Positions 52,216 through 61,098 of a DNA stretch of 64,000 bases are shown here, piece after piece. The notes below the pieces were generated by a model that saw only the letters and a list, made by a program, of their open reading frames with translations, did not search any database and was not told the DNA's origin. The translations under genes and the position numbers were made by a program. The first letter of the stretch is position 1. Every line of letters begins with the position of its first letter. Location: the NCBI GenBank assembly GCA_963795795.1, contig CAWCJS010000018.1:1-64000 (forward strand). Direction: 5' to 3'. This DNA comes from Palsa-504 sp963795795. GTDB lineage: Bacteria; Actinomycetota; Actinomycetes; Streptosporangiales; Streptosporangiaceae.

Positions 52216-53853
52216 ATGTGCACCATGGCGGATCCGGCCAGGGGTGGCGAGGTGCTGGCGAAGCTGCAGACTTTGGTCGGCTCCCTGGCCGATATGGACG
52301 CGGCGAGCTTGCCGGCCGAGGTGCTCGGGCAGTACATCCGGGAGCTGGTCCAGGCCGACGCGGTGGCCGCGGCGGCGCTGGCCCGGATGCTGGCCGCGTA
52401 TGACGCGAAGGACGGGCACCTGGCGGACGGGCAGCGGTCGCTGGGGGCCTGGCTGGTGCACATGGCGCGGGTGACCCGGGGCCAGGCCGCCGAGTTCAAG
52501 GCGATGCGGGCCCTGCCCCGGGACCACGAGCCGCTGCTGGCCGGGCTCCGCACCCGGGCGCTCACCAAGTCCGAGGCCCTGCAGCTGGCCAAGTGGACCC
52601 GGGACATCCCGGCGGAGTTCCGGGCCCAGGCCGAGGAAATCCTCGTCGCGGCCGCCCGGGCCGGGGCGGACCTGCGGGCGCTGGCGCAGATCTGCGCGGA
52701 GATCCGGTCCCGGACCGTCCCGCCGGACCCGGACGGCCGGGATCCGGCGCTGGACCGGGGGCTGTTCCTGGACACGACCCTGGACGGGGCCGGGGTCATC
52801 CGCGGGGACCTCACCCCCGAGTGCGCCGCCATGGTGCAGGCCGTGCTGGACGCTCTGTCGGCCCCGGCCGGGGCCGGGGACCTGCGGACCCGGCCGCAGC
52901 GCTACCACGACGCGCTCGCCGAGGCGATGAAGCGGCTGCTGGCGTCCGGCCTGCTCCCGCAGCGGGCCGGGCAGCCGGTCAAGGCGCTGGTGCACATGAC
53001 GTTCGCGGACTTGTGTGAGCTGGACGTGGATTCCAAGTTGCAGGAGGCGTGGATCGCCGGGTACCGGGCCCGGTGGGCCGGGCAGCGGGCCGCCGCGTCG
53101 GTCAGCACCGGGGATGGCGGGGCCTGGCTGGAGGGCGACGCGGCCCGCCGGGTGGCGTGCGACGCGATCCTCGTCCCCGTGGTCACCGGCGACCTGGACC
53201 TGGGCGCGGTGGAGCAGCTGGTCGGGCTGTGCGTGCAGTACGACCACCTGCGCCGGCAGGCCCCCGGCAGCACCGACGACCCGGACGGGTCGGACACGGA
53301 CCCCGACGGCCCCGCGGACCCCGACGGCGCAGATGCCCGCGGCGGCGCGGCCGGACCCGACCCGAGCGCCACCGCCCCGGCCGGCCAGGCGGGCGGCGCC
53401 GGGCGGGCCGGGCAGGTGCTGGCCATGCTGGAGCACCAGATCCTGGCCACGGTCCTGCAGATCGTCTCCGGCCCCGGCGGCGTCGCCTCGTTCCTGCGCC
53501 GGAACCTGCTCGGCAAGGGATTGAACGGCCCGTCGCTCCCGCTGGATGTCGGCCAGACCGACGACATCCCGGTCCATCTGCGGCGGCTGGTGGCCCTGCG
53601 GGACCAGACGTGCCAGTTCCCGGGCGGGTGTGACCAGCCCGCGTCCGCGTGCGAGCCGCATCATGTGGTGCACCGCCAGGACGGCGGGCACACCAGCCTG
53701 GCGGGCCTGAAGAACTACTGTCACTGGCACCATCACGTGGTCCTGCACGAGATGGGCTGGCAGCTCATCGTCCACCCGGACGGCACTAGCGAGGTCCGCA
53801 GCCCGGACGGCAAGATCATCCGCAGCCACAGCCCGCCACCCGCATTGGGGTAG
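52216..53853 (+). CDS. DUF222 HNH endonuclease domain protein
   Basis: 545 residues from ATG 52216 with GGGGGAGGTG before it. The N-terminal helical DUF222 domain (LGAWLVHMARVTRGQAAEFKAMR and ALTKSEALQLAKWT) is followed by an Asp/Pro linker and a C-terminal HNH: CQFPGGCDQPASACEPHHVVH and NYCHWHHHVVLHE. Such proteins are multicopy in actinobacteria and may be selfish or defence elements. The upstream region is distinctly AT-rich, unlike the gene. Confidence 0.92.
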   Translation: MCTMADPARGGEVLAKLQTLVGSLADMDAASLPAEVLGQYIRELVQADAVAAAALARMLAAYDAKDGHLADGQRSLGAWLVHMARVTRGQAAEFKAMRALPRDHEPLLAGLRTRALTKSEALQLAKWTRDIPAEFRAQAEEILVAAARAGADLRALAQICAEIRSRTVPPDPDGRDPALDRGLFLDTTLDGAGVIRGDLTPECAAMVQAVLDALSAPAGAGDLRTRPQRYHDALAEAMKRLLASGLLPQRAGQPVKALVHMTFADLCELDVDSKLQEAWIAGYRARWAGQRAAASVSTGDGGAWLEGDAARRVACDAILVPVVTGDLDLGAVEQLVGLCVQYDHLRRQAPGSTDDPDGSDTDPDGPADPDGADARGGAAGPDPSATAPAGQAGGAGRAGQVLAMLEHQILATVLQIVSGPGGVASFLRRNLLGKGLNGPSLPLDVGQTDDIPVHLRRLVALRDQTCQFPGGCDQPASACEPHHVVHRQDGGHTSLAGLKNYCHWHHHVVLHEMGWQLIVHPDGTSEVRSPDGKIIRSHSPPPALG

Positions 53854-54132
53854 CCGACCCCGCCGGCTTACCGCCCAGGGCGGATAGGGCAACAGGACCT
53901 GGTGATGTGCCTGGCGGAAGCCCCGAGATCTCACCTCCGATGAGCTGTTGTTAACCGCGCGAACGGTCGGCAAGCGTCTCGAGCTGACCCGGCCGGTCGA
54001 GCGGGAACCGATCGAAGAGTGCTGCGCCTCGTCTTTCGCGCGTCCGCCTGCGGCAATCTCCAAGGCTGACACTTTTGTGCTGGTCGCCGAGCCCATAGTC
54101 ATGCCGTCTGGGACGATTCAGGAGCAGGCTGC
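53854..54132. other. Intergenic, no gene seen
   Basis: 279 bp between the HNH protein and the convergent hypothetical gene. It contains an MTMGSATSTKVSALEI-like leftward frame that I cannot place. Confidence 0.3.
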
Positions 54133-54591
54133 TCAGCCCAGGGCGGAGTCCCACATGTCGTGCTCGGTGTAGAGACGCTCTACCTCGTTCAGCTCGACCT
54201 CGGCGTCCTCGGCCTGGTCCACCGCTCGGCCGGCGACCCACCAGTCAGCGCCGGGCAGGCCTGCGGAAAGGTATGCGCGAGTGCCGGGATCATAGTGCTG
54301 GTGCGGTCGGCGGCGCTGGGCGGCAACCTCGCCATGGGCTGGTTCCCAGAGCCGGACCGAGCCCGCGTCGCTGCTGAGTACCACGGCGTCGTACCAGCGC
54401 CAGACCACGACAGCGGAGGCGCCTGGCGCCTCGGCCATGGCCACTAGATGACCCGGTGATACCCGCTCCCGCCGCGGTGCGGGGAACTGCGGTGCGTACC
54501 GGGCGGAGATAGCCTGTCCGCCCGCCAGGACCTGGCAGGCATCCTCCTCGGCACGGAGCACGATGCCGCAACGGAGCCGCGGGGTACTCAA
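54133..54591 (-). CDS. Protein of unknown function coupled to P450
   Basis: 152 residues, starting at TTG in the overlap TTGA with the P450 stop. A beta-rich N-terminal region (RLRCGIVLRAEEDACQVLAGG, VSPGHLVAMAEAPGASAVVVWRWYDAVVL) and a helical acidic end. No motif recognised. The 4-nt overlap ties it to the P450 gene. Confidence 0.6.
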   Translation of the reverse strand: MSTPRLRCGIVLRAEEDACQVLAGGQAISARYAPQFPAPRRERVSPGHLVAMAEAPGASAVVVWRWYDAVVLSSDAGSVRLWEPAHGEVAAQRRRPHQHYDPGTRAYLSAGLPGADWWVAGRAVDQAEDAEVELNEVERLYTEHDMWDSALG

Positions 54592-55823
54592 AACTCGCAG
54601 GGCAGGCGCTTGATGCCGTTGATGAAGCTGGACAGGAGGCGGTCTGGTTCGCCGGCCGTGATGTCGGGGACTCGGGTGAGCAGTTCGCGGAGCATGACGG
54701 TGACCTCGCGGCGGGCCAGGTGGGAGCCTAGGCAGAAGTGCGGGCCCGGACCGCCGAAGCCGACGTGCGGGTTCGGGGAGCGGGTGATGTCGAAGCGCTC
54801 GGGGTCGGCGAACACCGATTCGTCGCGGTTGGCCGAGTAGTAGAACAGGATGACCTTGTCGCCCTCACGGTAGTCCTGGCCGTTCATGGCGTAGTCGCGG
54901 GTGAGGGTCCGGCGCATGAAGATGACCGGTGAGGCGTAACGGACGATCTCCTCGACCGCCCCGCCGATCTGGTTCTCCAGGTCGGCGAGCAGCAGGGCGC
55001 GCTGGTCGGGGTATTCGGTGAGCAGCATTAGCCCGTGCGAGAGCGCGTTCCGGGTGGTCTCGTTGCCGGCCACTACCAGCAGGATGAAGAACGAGGCGAG
55101 TTCGGCGCTGGTCAGTTGCTCGCCGTCGATGTTCGCGGTGACCAGTGCGGAGACGAGGTCGTCCCTGGGCTCCTGGGCGCGGGCGGTGGCCAGGTTAGTG
55201 ACCAGCTCTGCGAGGGCCGCACCGGAGCCGAGCAGCTTGGTCACCGCCTCGTTGAGGTCCTCGCTCATGAATTCCGGGTCCGCGCCGGACAGGATGATGT
55301 TGGTGTTGGCCAGGACCATCTCGTACTGATCGTCCGGGATGCCCATCATGTCGCAGATGATCTTCAGCGGCAGCCTGGCCGCGACGTGGGACACGAAGTC
55401 GCACGGCCCGGTGGCCAGCAGGTCATCGACGACCTTGGCGGCCGCGCTCCGCACGTCGTCTTCGAACTTGGCGATCATGCGCGGGCTGAACGCCTTGGAC
55501 ACGATCCGGCGCAGGCGGGCATGTCTGGGGGCATCCATGTTGATCATCGAGCCGAAGTACTCGTTGAACTCGACGGGCAGATCCACGATGCTTGTCGCGC
55601 CCTTCCCCGAGCAGAACGCGTCGGGGTGGCGACTCGCCTCAATGATGTCCGCGTGCCGGACCAGGGCGTAGTAGCCCGGGCCGATCTCGCTGAACGGGGT
55701 CTCGGGCTCCACAAAGAACTGCGGCTGGCCCTGGGCCCGCAACTGCGCGAAGGCCGCGGCTCGGTCGGCCAGCGGCAAGCCCCAGAACGTGTTATCCGAC
55801 AGGTCTATCCCGGCAACAGTCAT
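54588..55823 (-). CDS. Cytochrome P450, CYP124/125-like
   Basis: 411 residues. I-helix VVAGNETTRN, ExxR in EEIVRYASP, heme loop FGGPGPHFCLG, and the C-terminal SSFINGIKRLPCEF resembles the CYP124/CYP125/CYP142 group that oxidises lipid or sterol side chains. Divergent from the aldo/keto reductase gene (102 bp). No ferredoxin nearby. Function as sterol/lipid hydroxylase is inferred. Confidence 0.92.
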   Translation of the reverse strand: MTVAGIDLSDNTFWGLPLADRAAAFAQLRAQGQPQFFVEPETPFSEIGPGYYALVRHADIIEASRHPDAFCSGKGATSIVDLPVEFNEYFGSMINMDAPRHARLRRIVSKAFSPRMIAKFEDDVRSAAAKVVDDLLATGPCDFVSHVAARLPLKIICDMMGIPDDQYEMVLANTNIILSGADPEFMSEDLNEAVTKLLGSGAALAELVTNLATARAQEPRDDLVSALVTANIDGEQLTSAELASFFILLVVAGNETTRNALSHGLMLLTEYPDQRALLLADLENQIGGAVEEIVRYASPVIFMRRTLTRDYAMNGQDYREGDKVILFYYSANRDESVFADPERFDITRSPNPHVGFGGPGPHFCLGSHLARREVTVMLRELLTRVPDITAGEPDRLLSSFINGIKRLPCEF

Positions 55824-55925
55824 GGCCTGCCCCTATGATCGGTCGGCTTTTGGATCGAGCTTAATTGGCGCAAGTTCCGGTTTGTAGAGGGCGGGTACTC
55901 GTACTCGGGGGGCTATGCTGCCGGC

Positions 55926-56885
55926 GTGAGCGTGCCATCTATGCCCATCGTGTCCCTCGGCCGCAGCGGCATCCAGGTGAGTCGGCTGGCGCTCGGTTCC
56001 TGGCGTACGTACGACCGGATCAGCCGCGAGCAGGGAATCCGCGTCATGCAGGCCGCCCGGGACGCCGGCCTCAACTTCCTCGACGACGCCCGCTACAACG
56101 ACGAGACCGGGCACGCGCCGATCCCGACCGGGTACTCCGAGGTGGAGTTCGGCGAGTTGTTCCGAGGCGCGGGCTGGCGCCGGGACGACACGATCGTGTC
56201 CAACAAGCTGTGGTGGGAGTTCTGGCCTGATGAAACGCCGGCGCAGGAGCTGGCCGGGTCGCTGGCGCGGATGCGGTTCGACTACGTGGACCTGATCTAC
56301 TCCGAGGTGCCGCCGGACGGCGTGGGGCTCGAGGACGCGATCGATATGATCACGGGGCTGATCCGGGCCGGGGTGGCCCGGGCATGGGGGACGCTGAACT
56401 GGACCCCGGAGCAGATGGAGCGGGCCTGGGAGATCGCCGACCGCGAGGGCGTGCCGGGGCCGGTGGCGACGCAGCCGCCGTACAGCCTGGTCCACCGGGA
56501 GATCGTCGAGGATCCGGCCATGCGGCGCCTGGCGGCGACGGGTGACGTCGCGATCGTGGCGTCGTACACGCTGGCGGGCGGGGTCCTGACCGGGAAGTAC
56601 GACCAGGACCCCGAGGCCGGCCACCGGGCCGGAACGGTCGGGCAGCAGCGCTTCGCGCCAGCGGTGGAGGCGGGTCGCGAGCTGGCGGTCCTGGCCCGAG
56701 ACATCGGCCGGGATCCGGCCCAGCTCGCGATGGCGTTCGCGCTGCTGAACCCGTCGGTGACCACCGTCTTGTTCGGGGCGACCAGGCCCGAGCAGGTCGC
56801 GGCGAGTCTCGGCGCGCTGGAGTTGGCCAGCCAGCTGACGCGCGATGAGCGCGATCGCCTCGGCGCTGTCGGCCTGGGGTCCTGA
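55926..56885 (+). CDS. Aldo/keto reductase
   Basis: 319 residues from GTG 55926. N-terminal RSGIQVSRLALGSW, catalytic Asp and Tyr in NFLDDARYND (Y57), Lys in VSNKLWW (K94) and the usual His replaced in LIYSEV. VGQQRFAP and TRPEQVAASLGAL are typical of NADP-binding at the end. Missing His suggests altered or reduced activity. It starts a run with Nudix and HAD genes. Confidence 0.88.
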   Translation: MSVPSMPIVSLGRSGIQVSRLALGSWRTYDRISREQGIRVMQAARDAGLNFLDDARYNDETGHAPIPTGYSEVEFGELFRGAGWRRDDTIVSNKLWWEFWPDETPAQELAGSLARMRFDYVDLIYSEVPPDGVGLEDAIDMITGLIRAGVARAWGTLNWTPEQMERAWEIADREGVPGPVATQPPYSLVHREIVEDPAMRRLAATGDVAIVASYTLAGGVLTGKYDQDPEAGHRAGTVGQQRFAPAVEAGRELAVLARDIGRDPAQLAMAFALLNPSVTTVLFGATRPEQVAASLGALELASQLTRDERDRLGAVGLGS

Positions 56886-56888
56886 CCC

Positions 56889-57506
56889 GTGGGAGAGTCC
56901 CGGGACCTGAAGCTTCGGAGAGCCGGGCGGGTGATCGTGCTCGATCCGCGTGACCGCGTCCTGCTGTTCCGGTACGACGAGGGGCCGCCCAACGGGCGGC
57001 ACTGGTGCACGCCGGGCGGCGGACTGGACGACGGGGAGGACTACGCGACGGGGGCACGGCGGGAACTGGCCGAGGAGACCGGGTGGACCGACGTGGCCCT
57101 GGGCGCCGAGGTCTACGAGTGGACGCGCACGATGGAGTATGCGGACGCCATCGTCCGGCAGCACGAGCGGATCTTCCTGGCCCGAGTCGAGGCCGTAGGC
57201 CGGGGACTCGGCGAGGTGGCCGCGATGCACCTCTCCGACGGGATAGCCGCCTGGCACTGGTGGACGATGGCGGAGATGGACGCCACCGACGAGGTGATCT
57301 GGCCGCCGAGACTTGCCGACCTGATCAGAGGGCTGATCCGCGCCGGCCAGTTACCTCGTAGAAGAGCGGGGCGCCGGTCGCCTTCCGCTGCCGCATGGGC
57401 CGCTCCCCCAAGCCTGTTCGCGTTCCGGCCAGACGCACGCCTTGAGGGCGGCGGACGCCGGCTCATACGCTGCACTCGTGGACGGATGCGACGCATGCCT
57501 CGTTGA
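56889..57506 (+). CDS. Nudix hydrolase
   Basis: 205 residues from GTG 56889, 3 bp after the AKR stop. The Nudix box GGLDDGEDYATGARREL with AEETGW is intact. The C-terminal 50 residues are Arg/Ser-rich and overlap the start of the HAD gene; the true end may be nearer LIRAGQL. Hydrolyses nucleoside diphosphate compounds; substrate unknown. Confidence 0.85.
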   Translation: MGESRDLKLRRAGRVIVLDPRDRVLLFRYDEGPPNGRHWCTPGGGLDDGEDYATGARRELAEETGWTDVALGAEVYEWTRTMEYADAIVRQHERIFLARVEAVGRGLGEVAAMHLSDGIAAWHWWTMAEMDATDEVIWPPRLADLIRGLIRAGQLPRRRAGRRSPSAAAWAAPPSLFAFRPDARLEGGGRRLIRCTRGRMRRMPR

Positions 57507-58218
57507 TCTCTACGAAACCCTTCTGAACTGCGACTTCTCGCCCAACAGGCGTGAGCTGCCGAAGCTGGCCGGCGTGGCGGCCGACGCCTGGAACGAGGCC
57601 TACGCGCAGCTGTGGGCCGCGGTGCAGGTCGGCCGGTTCTCCAAGGCCGAGGCGTTCGCGCAGACGCTGCGAACCTGCGGAGTGCAGCCGAGCGCCGACC
57701 TCGTCCGCGCGCTCGTCGACCGGGACCGGGAGTTGCAGTTCGCCTCGGCGCGGCTGTACGACGACGCCATCCCGTTCCTCGACAGGCTCAGGTCCGCCGG
57801 CCTCAAGATCGCGATCGTGAGCAACTGCAGCGAGCACACGCGCCCGCTGCTGACCGAACTCGGCGTGATCGGGCTGGCCGACGCCGTCATCTTGTCCTGC
57901 GAGGTGGGCGCGGCGAAGCCTACGGCGGAGATCTACCAGCGGGCCCTGGACCAGCTCGGGGTGGCCGCCACCGACGCCCTGTTCGTGGACGATCAGGCGG
58001 CGTTCTGCGCGGGCGCGGTCGCGCTGGGCATCTCGGCGGTGCAGATCGTCCGAGGCGAGCCGGACGGGAACGTGCCCGCGGCGGGCACCGTAGTGGTCCG
58101 GTCACTCACGGAAGTCGAGACCATGCTGTGGCCGTCGGAGGGTTTCAAGTCCCGGCTCGAGGGCGAAGACCGCCTCAGAGGCTTAACGAAGGAAGTGTTG
58201 TCGTGCCTGGGACGATAA
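57478..58218 (+). CDS. HAD-superfamily phosphatase with altered C-terminal tail
   Basis: 246 residues from GTG 57478. Motif I is modified: CLVDLYETLL in place of DxDGTL (first Asp kept). Motif II VSNCSEHT, motif III AKPTAEIYQRAL and LFVDDQA complete the HAD-IA pattern. After TEVETMLWPS the last residues EGFKSRLEGEDRLR match the toxin-like gene at 46606 and do not belong to HAD. The gene end was replaced by a relic of that locus. Confidence 0.8.
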   Translation: MDGCDACLVDLYETLLNCDFSPNRRELPKLAGVAADAWNEAYAQLWAAVQVGRFSKAEAFAQTLRTCGVQPSADLVRALVDRDRELQFASARLYDDAIPFLDRLRSAGLKIAIVSNCSEHTRPLLTELGVIGLADAVILSCEVGAAKPTAEIYQRALDQLGVAATDALFVDDQAAFCAGAVALGISAVQIVRGEPDGNVPAAGTVVVRSLTEVETMLWPSEGFKSRLEGEDRLRGLTKEVLSCLGR

Positions 58219-58472
58219 CGTACTACGCGGTTATTGCCGATAACCGGACGATCGAGAACCCCTACGGGCTGGTCAGGCGCCTCGAGCACGAGGACGGTCC
58301 CTCTGACGAGAGCATGCGGACGGATTTCAGCTGGGCGGGCAGCCCGCTGATCGCCGAGTGGGAGCGCGGCGGCATCGGGCACGAATTGGTTGAGGTCACG
58401 CACGCGCAGGCGAGCAAGATAATCAGGTATTTCCGGATGAAGTGGGCCTACGGGGAGCCGCTTGATCCGTAG
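58203..58472 (+). CDS. Small partner (putative immunity) protein, intact copy
   Basis: 89 residues from GTG 58203, preceded by AAGGAAG. VPGTITYYAVIADNRTIENP, then GLVRRLEHEDGPSDESMR, DFSWAGSPLIAEWERGG and HELVEVTHAQASKIIRYFR. It is homologous to the frameshifted copy at 47094. Next to it is only a 41-bp remnant of the toxin-like gene. In other actinomycetes I recall the pair as adjacent genes; the role as immunity protein is inference. Confidence 0.65.
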   Translation: MPGTITYYAVIADNRTIENPYGLVRRLEHEDGPSDESMRTDFSWAGSPLIAEWERGGIGHELVEVTHAQASKIIRYFRMKWAYGEPLDP

Positions 58473-59254
58473 CGGGACGGCTTGACGGCGCGGGTGGCGA
58501 TGTATCCGGGCATGTAGCGGGCCGTGGCGTCGCCGTGGTGCGGCGCCTCGACCAGGTGCGTGAGGCTGAAACCGGCGGCCAGCTGACCGCCGATCTGGGT
58601 GGTCAGCGTGTGGCTGTATTCGATAGGCCCGTCGCCGTAGTCACGCAGGCGTTCGGCATCAGGCAGGTCCGCGGTGCTGAAGGGGATCGTGTGGCGGACG
58701 ACGAACTCCTCCCGGTCATCCAGCGCCACGATGTCGAAGATGAACACGTCGGGATTCATGAACCCGGCCAGCAGCGTGCCCGCCGGGCGCAGGACGCGGA
58801 AGCACTCCCGCCACACCGGAGCCAGGTCCGGGCAGAACACGTTCGAGACCGGGTTGACGATGACGTCGAAGCTGGCGTCTGCGAAGGCGCTCAAGTCCCG
58901 CATGTCGCCAAGCACGGTCTGGATGGCCAGGCCGTCCCGCGCGGCCACCTCCCGGTCGCGGTCGAGCTGGCGGGGCGAGTTATCGAACACGGTGACGTCC
59001 GCGCCCGCCGCAGCCAGCACCGGGCCTTGCTGGCCGCCACCTGAGGCCAGGCAGAGGACCGACGCACCCGCCAGGTCGTCGGGAAACCAGTCACGGGGCA
59101 CGGGCTCGTACCCGATGAGCACCACCGACCACTCACCGGCCCGCGCCCTGGCGATGACGTCGGGCCCGACGGGCTGGGTCCATTCGTTGCCCCGCTCCAC
59201 CTCGCGGTCCCAGGCGGCCCGGTTGTGAGCGACGGGGTCCAGGTTCTCAGCCAC
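58448..59254 (-). CDS. SAM-dependent methyltransferase
   Basis: 268 residues. Glycine motif VLCLASGGGQQGPVLA, FDNSPRQLDRD, DASFDVIVNPVSNVF and ECFRVLRPAGTLLAG are the class I fold. Its 3' end overlaps the small partner gene by 25 bp, convergent. It lies 10 bp after the sigma gene stop. Substrate unknown. Confidence 0.85.
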   Translation of the reverse strand: MAENLDPVAHNRAAWDREVERGNEWTQPVGPDVIARARAGEWSVVLIGYEPVPRDWFPDDLAGASVLCLASGGGQQGPVLAAAGADVTVFDNSPRQLDRDREVAARDGLAIQTVLGDMRDLSAFADASFDVIVNPVSNVFCPDLAPVWRECFRVLRPAGTLLAGFMNPDVFIFDIVALDDREEFVVRHTIPFSTADLPDAERLRDYGDGPIEYSHTLTTQIGGQLAAGFSLTHLVEAPHHGDATARYMPGYIATRAVKPSRYGSSGSP

Positions 59255-59264
59255 AGCAGCGAGA

Positions 59265-60206
59265 TTAGACCCCCAGCTCGAGCGGCAGCCCGAAGGCCGG
59301 GAACAGAGCCGCGTTGAAGGTCGTGATCTCGGCGATTATGCCCGCCTCGATCCGCATCACATCGAGCTTGAACGCACGGAACACACTGTCCCCCGGCCTG
59401 CGCAGATAGCCCGCGGCGGCCGGCATCCGGTTGGCTCCGGTCGCGATGACGCGCCATTCTCCCATCGCGGTCGCCTCGGCCATGAGCGGCCTGATCGAGT
59501 CCGCCCCGTCGTACACGAACGGGAAGGGCGGCATGGTGATCCGGATGTCGCGGGCCGCGACGGCGATGGCGGCCTCGGTGTCGAGCCGCTCGTGCGCCTC
59601 GATGAACTCCTCGAGCAACTCGCGTTCCCCGGCGCTCGGCGGGCGGGCGGACCACTCCGCCCGGCGCGCGGGCAGGTGCAACTGCATGGTCGTCCGGGCG
59701 CGCTGGAGCGCGCTGTTGGCCGCGGCGACGCTCGTGCCGAGGGCCTCGGCGGTCTCGCTGGCGGGCCAGCCGAGCACGTCGCGGGCGATCAGCGCCGCGC
59801 GCTGCCTGGGCGGCAGGGCCTGCAGGGCAGCGAGGAACGCCAGCGAGATCGTCTCCCGCTCGATGGCGACCGCCTCCGGCTGCTCGTCGGTCGGGGCGGC
59901 CGCCTGGTCCAGCAGCAGGTCCGGATAGGGCTGGATCCACGGAACCTCGGCGAGCGAGCGCGTCCCGGCTCGCCGCGAGTTGCGGCGCAGCATGTCCAGG
60001 CAGACGTTGGTGGCGATCCGGTACAGCCAGGCGCGGAACTGGGATCCGCCCTGGAAGCCGGACCGGCCGCGCCAGGCGTTCAGGAACGTCTCCTGCACCG
60101 CGTCCTCGGCCTCGTCAAACGACGCCAGCATCCGGTAGCAGTGCACGTGCAACTCCCGCCGGTGCGGCTCGGCCAGGGCGGTGAAGGCGGCCTCGTCCAT
60201 CGTCAC
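59265..60206 (-). CDS. ECF sigma factor with SnoaL-like C-terminus (SigG/ECF-type)
   Basis: 313 residues. Sigma 2 (HCYRMLASFDEAEDAVQETFLNAWRG), sigma 4 (ALQALPPRQRAALIARDVLGW, TSVAAANSALQRARTTMQ) and a C-terminal SnoaL_2-like domain (LLEEFIEAHERLDTEAAIAVAARD to the end). Such C-terminal domains regulate the sigma factor in place of an anti-sigma protein. Start overlaps the VOC stop (ATGA). Confidence 0.92.
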   Translation of the reverse strand: MTMDEAAFTALAEPHRRELHVHCYRMLASFDEAEDAVQETFLNAWRGRSGFQGGSQFRAWLYRIATNVCLDMLRRNSRRAGTRSLAEVPWIQPYPDLLLDQAAAPTDEQPEAVAIERETISLAFLAALQALPPRQRAALIARDVLGWPASETAEALGTSVAAANSALQRARTTMQLHLPARRAEWSARPPSAGERELLEEFIEAHERLDTEAAIAVAARDIRITMPPFPFVYDGADSIRPLMAEATAMGEWRVIATGANRMPAAAGYLRRPGDSVFRAFKLDVMRIEAGIIAEITTFNAALFPAFGLPLELGV

Positions 60207-60619
60207 GCCCGGTCGTGGCCGACCTCTTGCAGGACCCAGGTATTGCCATCCGGGTCGCTGAAGTCGGCGAACGACTCGTAATCATGGCGTTCGGCGTGCG
60301 GGCCGTCCACCCACGCGCCTGACTCCAGGTGGCGCACGTTGCTGACGGTCACGCCGCGCTCGGTGAGCTCGTCGCGCGCGGCCAGGATGTCGGTCACCAC
60401 TAGGTGCAAACCTTGCGCGGCGCCGGGGGCAGCGGCGGTGATGCCGGTGCCGAACCCTATCGCGCAGGCGGAGCCGGGCGGGTTGACCTGGACGACCCGC
60501 ATGCCCTCGCCGATCGGGGTGTCAACGATCAGGCCGAAGCCCGCCTCCTCGAGGTAGAACTTCTTCGCGCGGTCCACGTCCGAGACCGGGATGAGCACCA
60601 GTTCCAGCTTGTAGTCCAT
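60203..60619 (-). CDS. VOC-family protein
   Basis: 138 residues: ELVLIPVSDVDRAKKFYLEEAGFGL at the N-terminus, GLHLVVTDILAARDELTERG in the middle and SFADFSDPDGNTWVLQE at the end. A single glyoxalase-like domain. It overlaps the sigma gene by 4 nt and is probably controlled by it. Confidence 0.88.
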   Translation of the reverse strand: MDYKLELVLIPVSDVDRAKKFYLEEAGFGLIVDTPIGEGMRVVQVNPPGSACAIGFGTGITAAAPGAAQGLHLVVTDILAARDELTERGVTVSNVRHLESGAWVDGPHAERHDYESFADFSDPDGNTWVLQEVGHDRA

Positions 60620-60689
60620 GGCTTAGCCTCCTGCGTTCGCATCGGGCGGGCGCCGATTCCTACCATGAAACGAGGCCGCGCGGTAAAAC

Positions 60690-61052
60690 TCATCGGTGCC
60701 GCGATGCGGGCCTCCCCTCCCCCGGTCCCGGCGTGCGAGGTAACAGGCCGAAGTGCGGGCGGCGATCCTCCGGGACCAGGTCAGCGTACTCGGGGTGGTC
60801 GGCAATCCAGCGGCGCACGAACGGGCAGTAGGGCAGCACGGCCAGCTGCCGTTCGCGGGCGGAGTCGAGGCTGAACTGGACGAGCTGCCCTGCGAAGCCA
60901 CGGTGGCGGAAGTTACTGAGGGTCTCGGCGTGCATCAACGCGATCTCGCCGCCGTGCAATCGGTAGTCGACGAACCCGGCGAGCTCGCCGTCGGCGCGAA
61001 TCTCGAACCTCTCCTGCTCAGGATGGTCGGCGACCTCCAACTCCATGACCAC
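60690..61052 (-). CDS. Small GNAT-like acetyltransferase (COG2388)
   Basis: 120 residues: FEIRADGELAGFVDYRLHGGEIALMHAET, FRHRGFAGQLVQFSLDSARER and VLPYCPFVRRWIADHPEY. This is the short YjdJ-type GNAT pattern that acetylates an unknown target. The acetyl-CoA loop RHRGFAG is intact. It lies 70 bp upstream of the VOC gene on the same strand. Confidence 0.82.
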   Translation of the reverse strand: MVMELEVADHPEQERFEIRADGELAGFVDYRLHGGEIALMHAETLSNFRHRGFAGQLVQFSLDSARERQLAVLPYCPFVRRWIADHPEYADLVPEDRRPHFGLLPRTPGPGEGRPASRHR

Positions 61053-61098
61053 CTCCGGGCCCCGCTGAGCCAGCAGGGCCCAGGATAGTGACCGGCGG

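Noticed and set aside
52183..54102. 639-codon leftward ORF
   Set aside because: Antisense to the DUF222-HNH gene. Its first 60 residues lie in a gap but have no homolog that I recognise.
54588..58472. Biosynthetic gene cluster around the P450
   Set aside because: P450, aldo/keto reductase, Nudix and methyltransferase are near but on different strands, with no core synthase.
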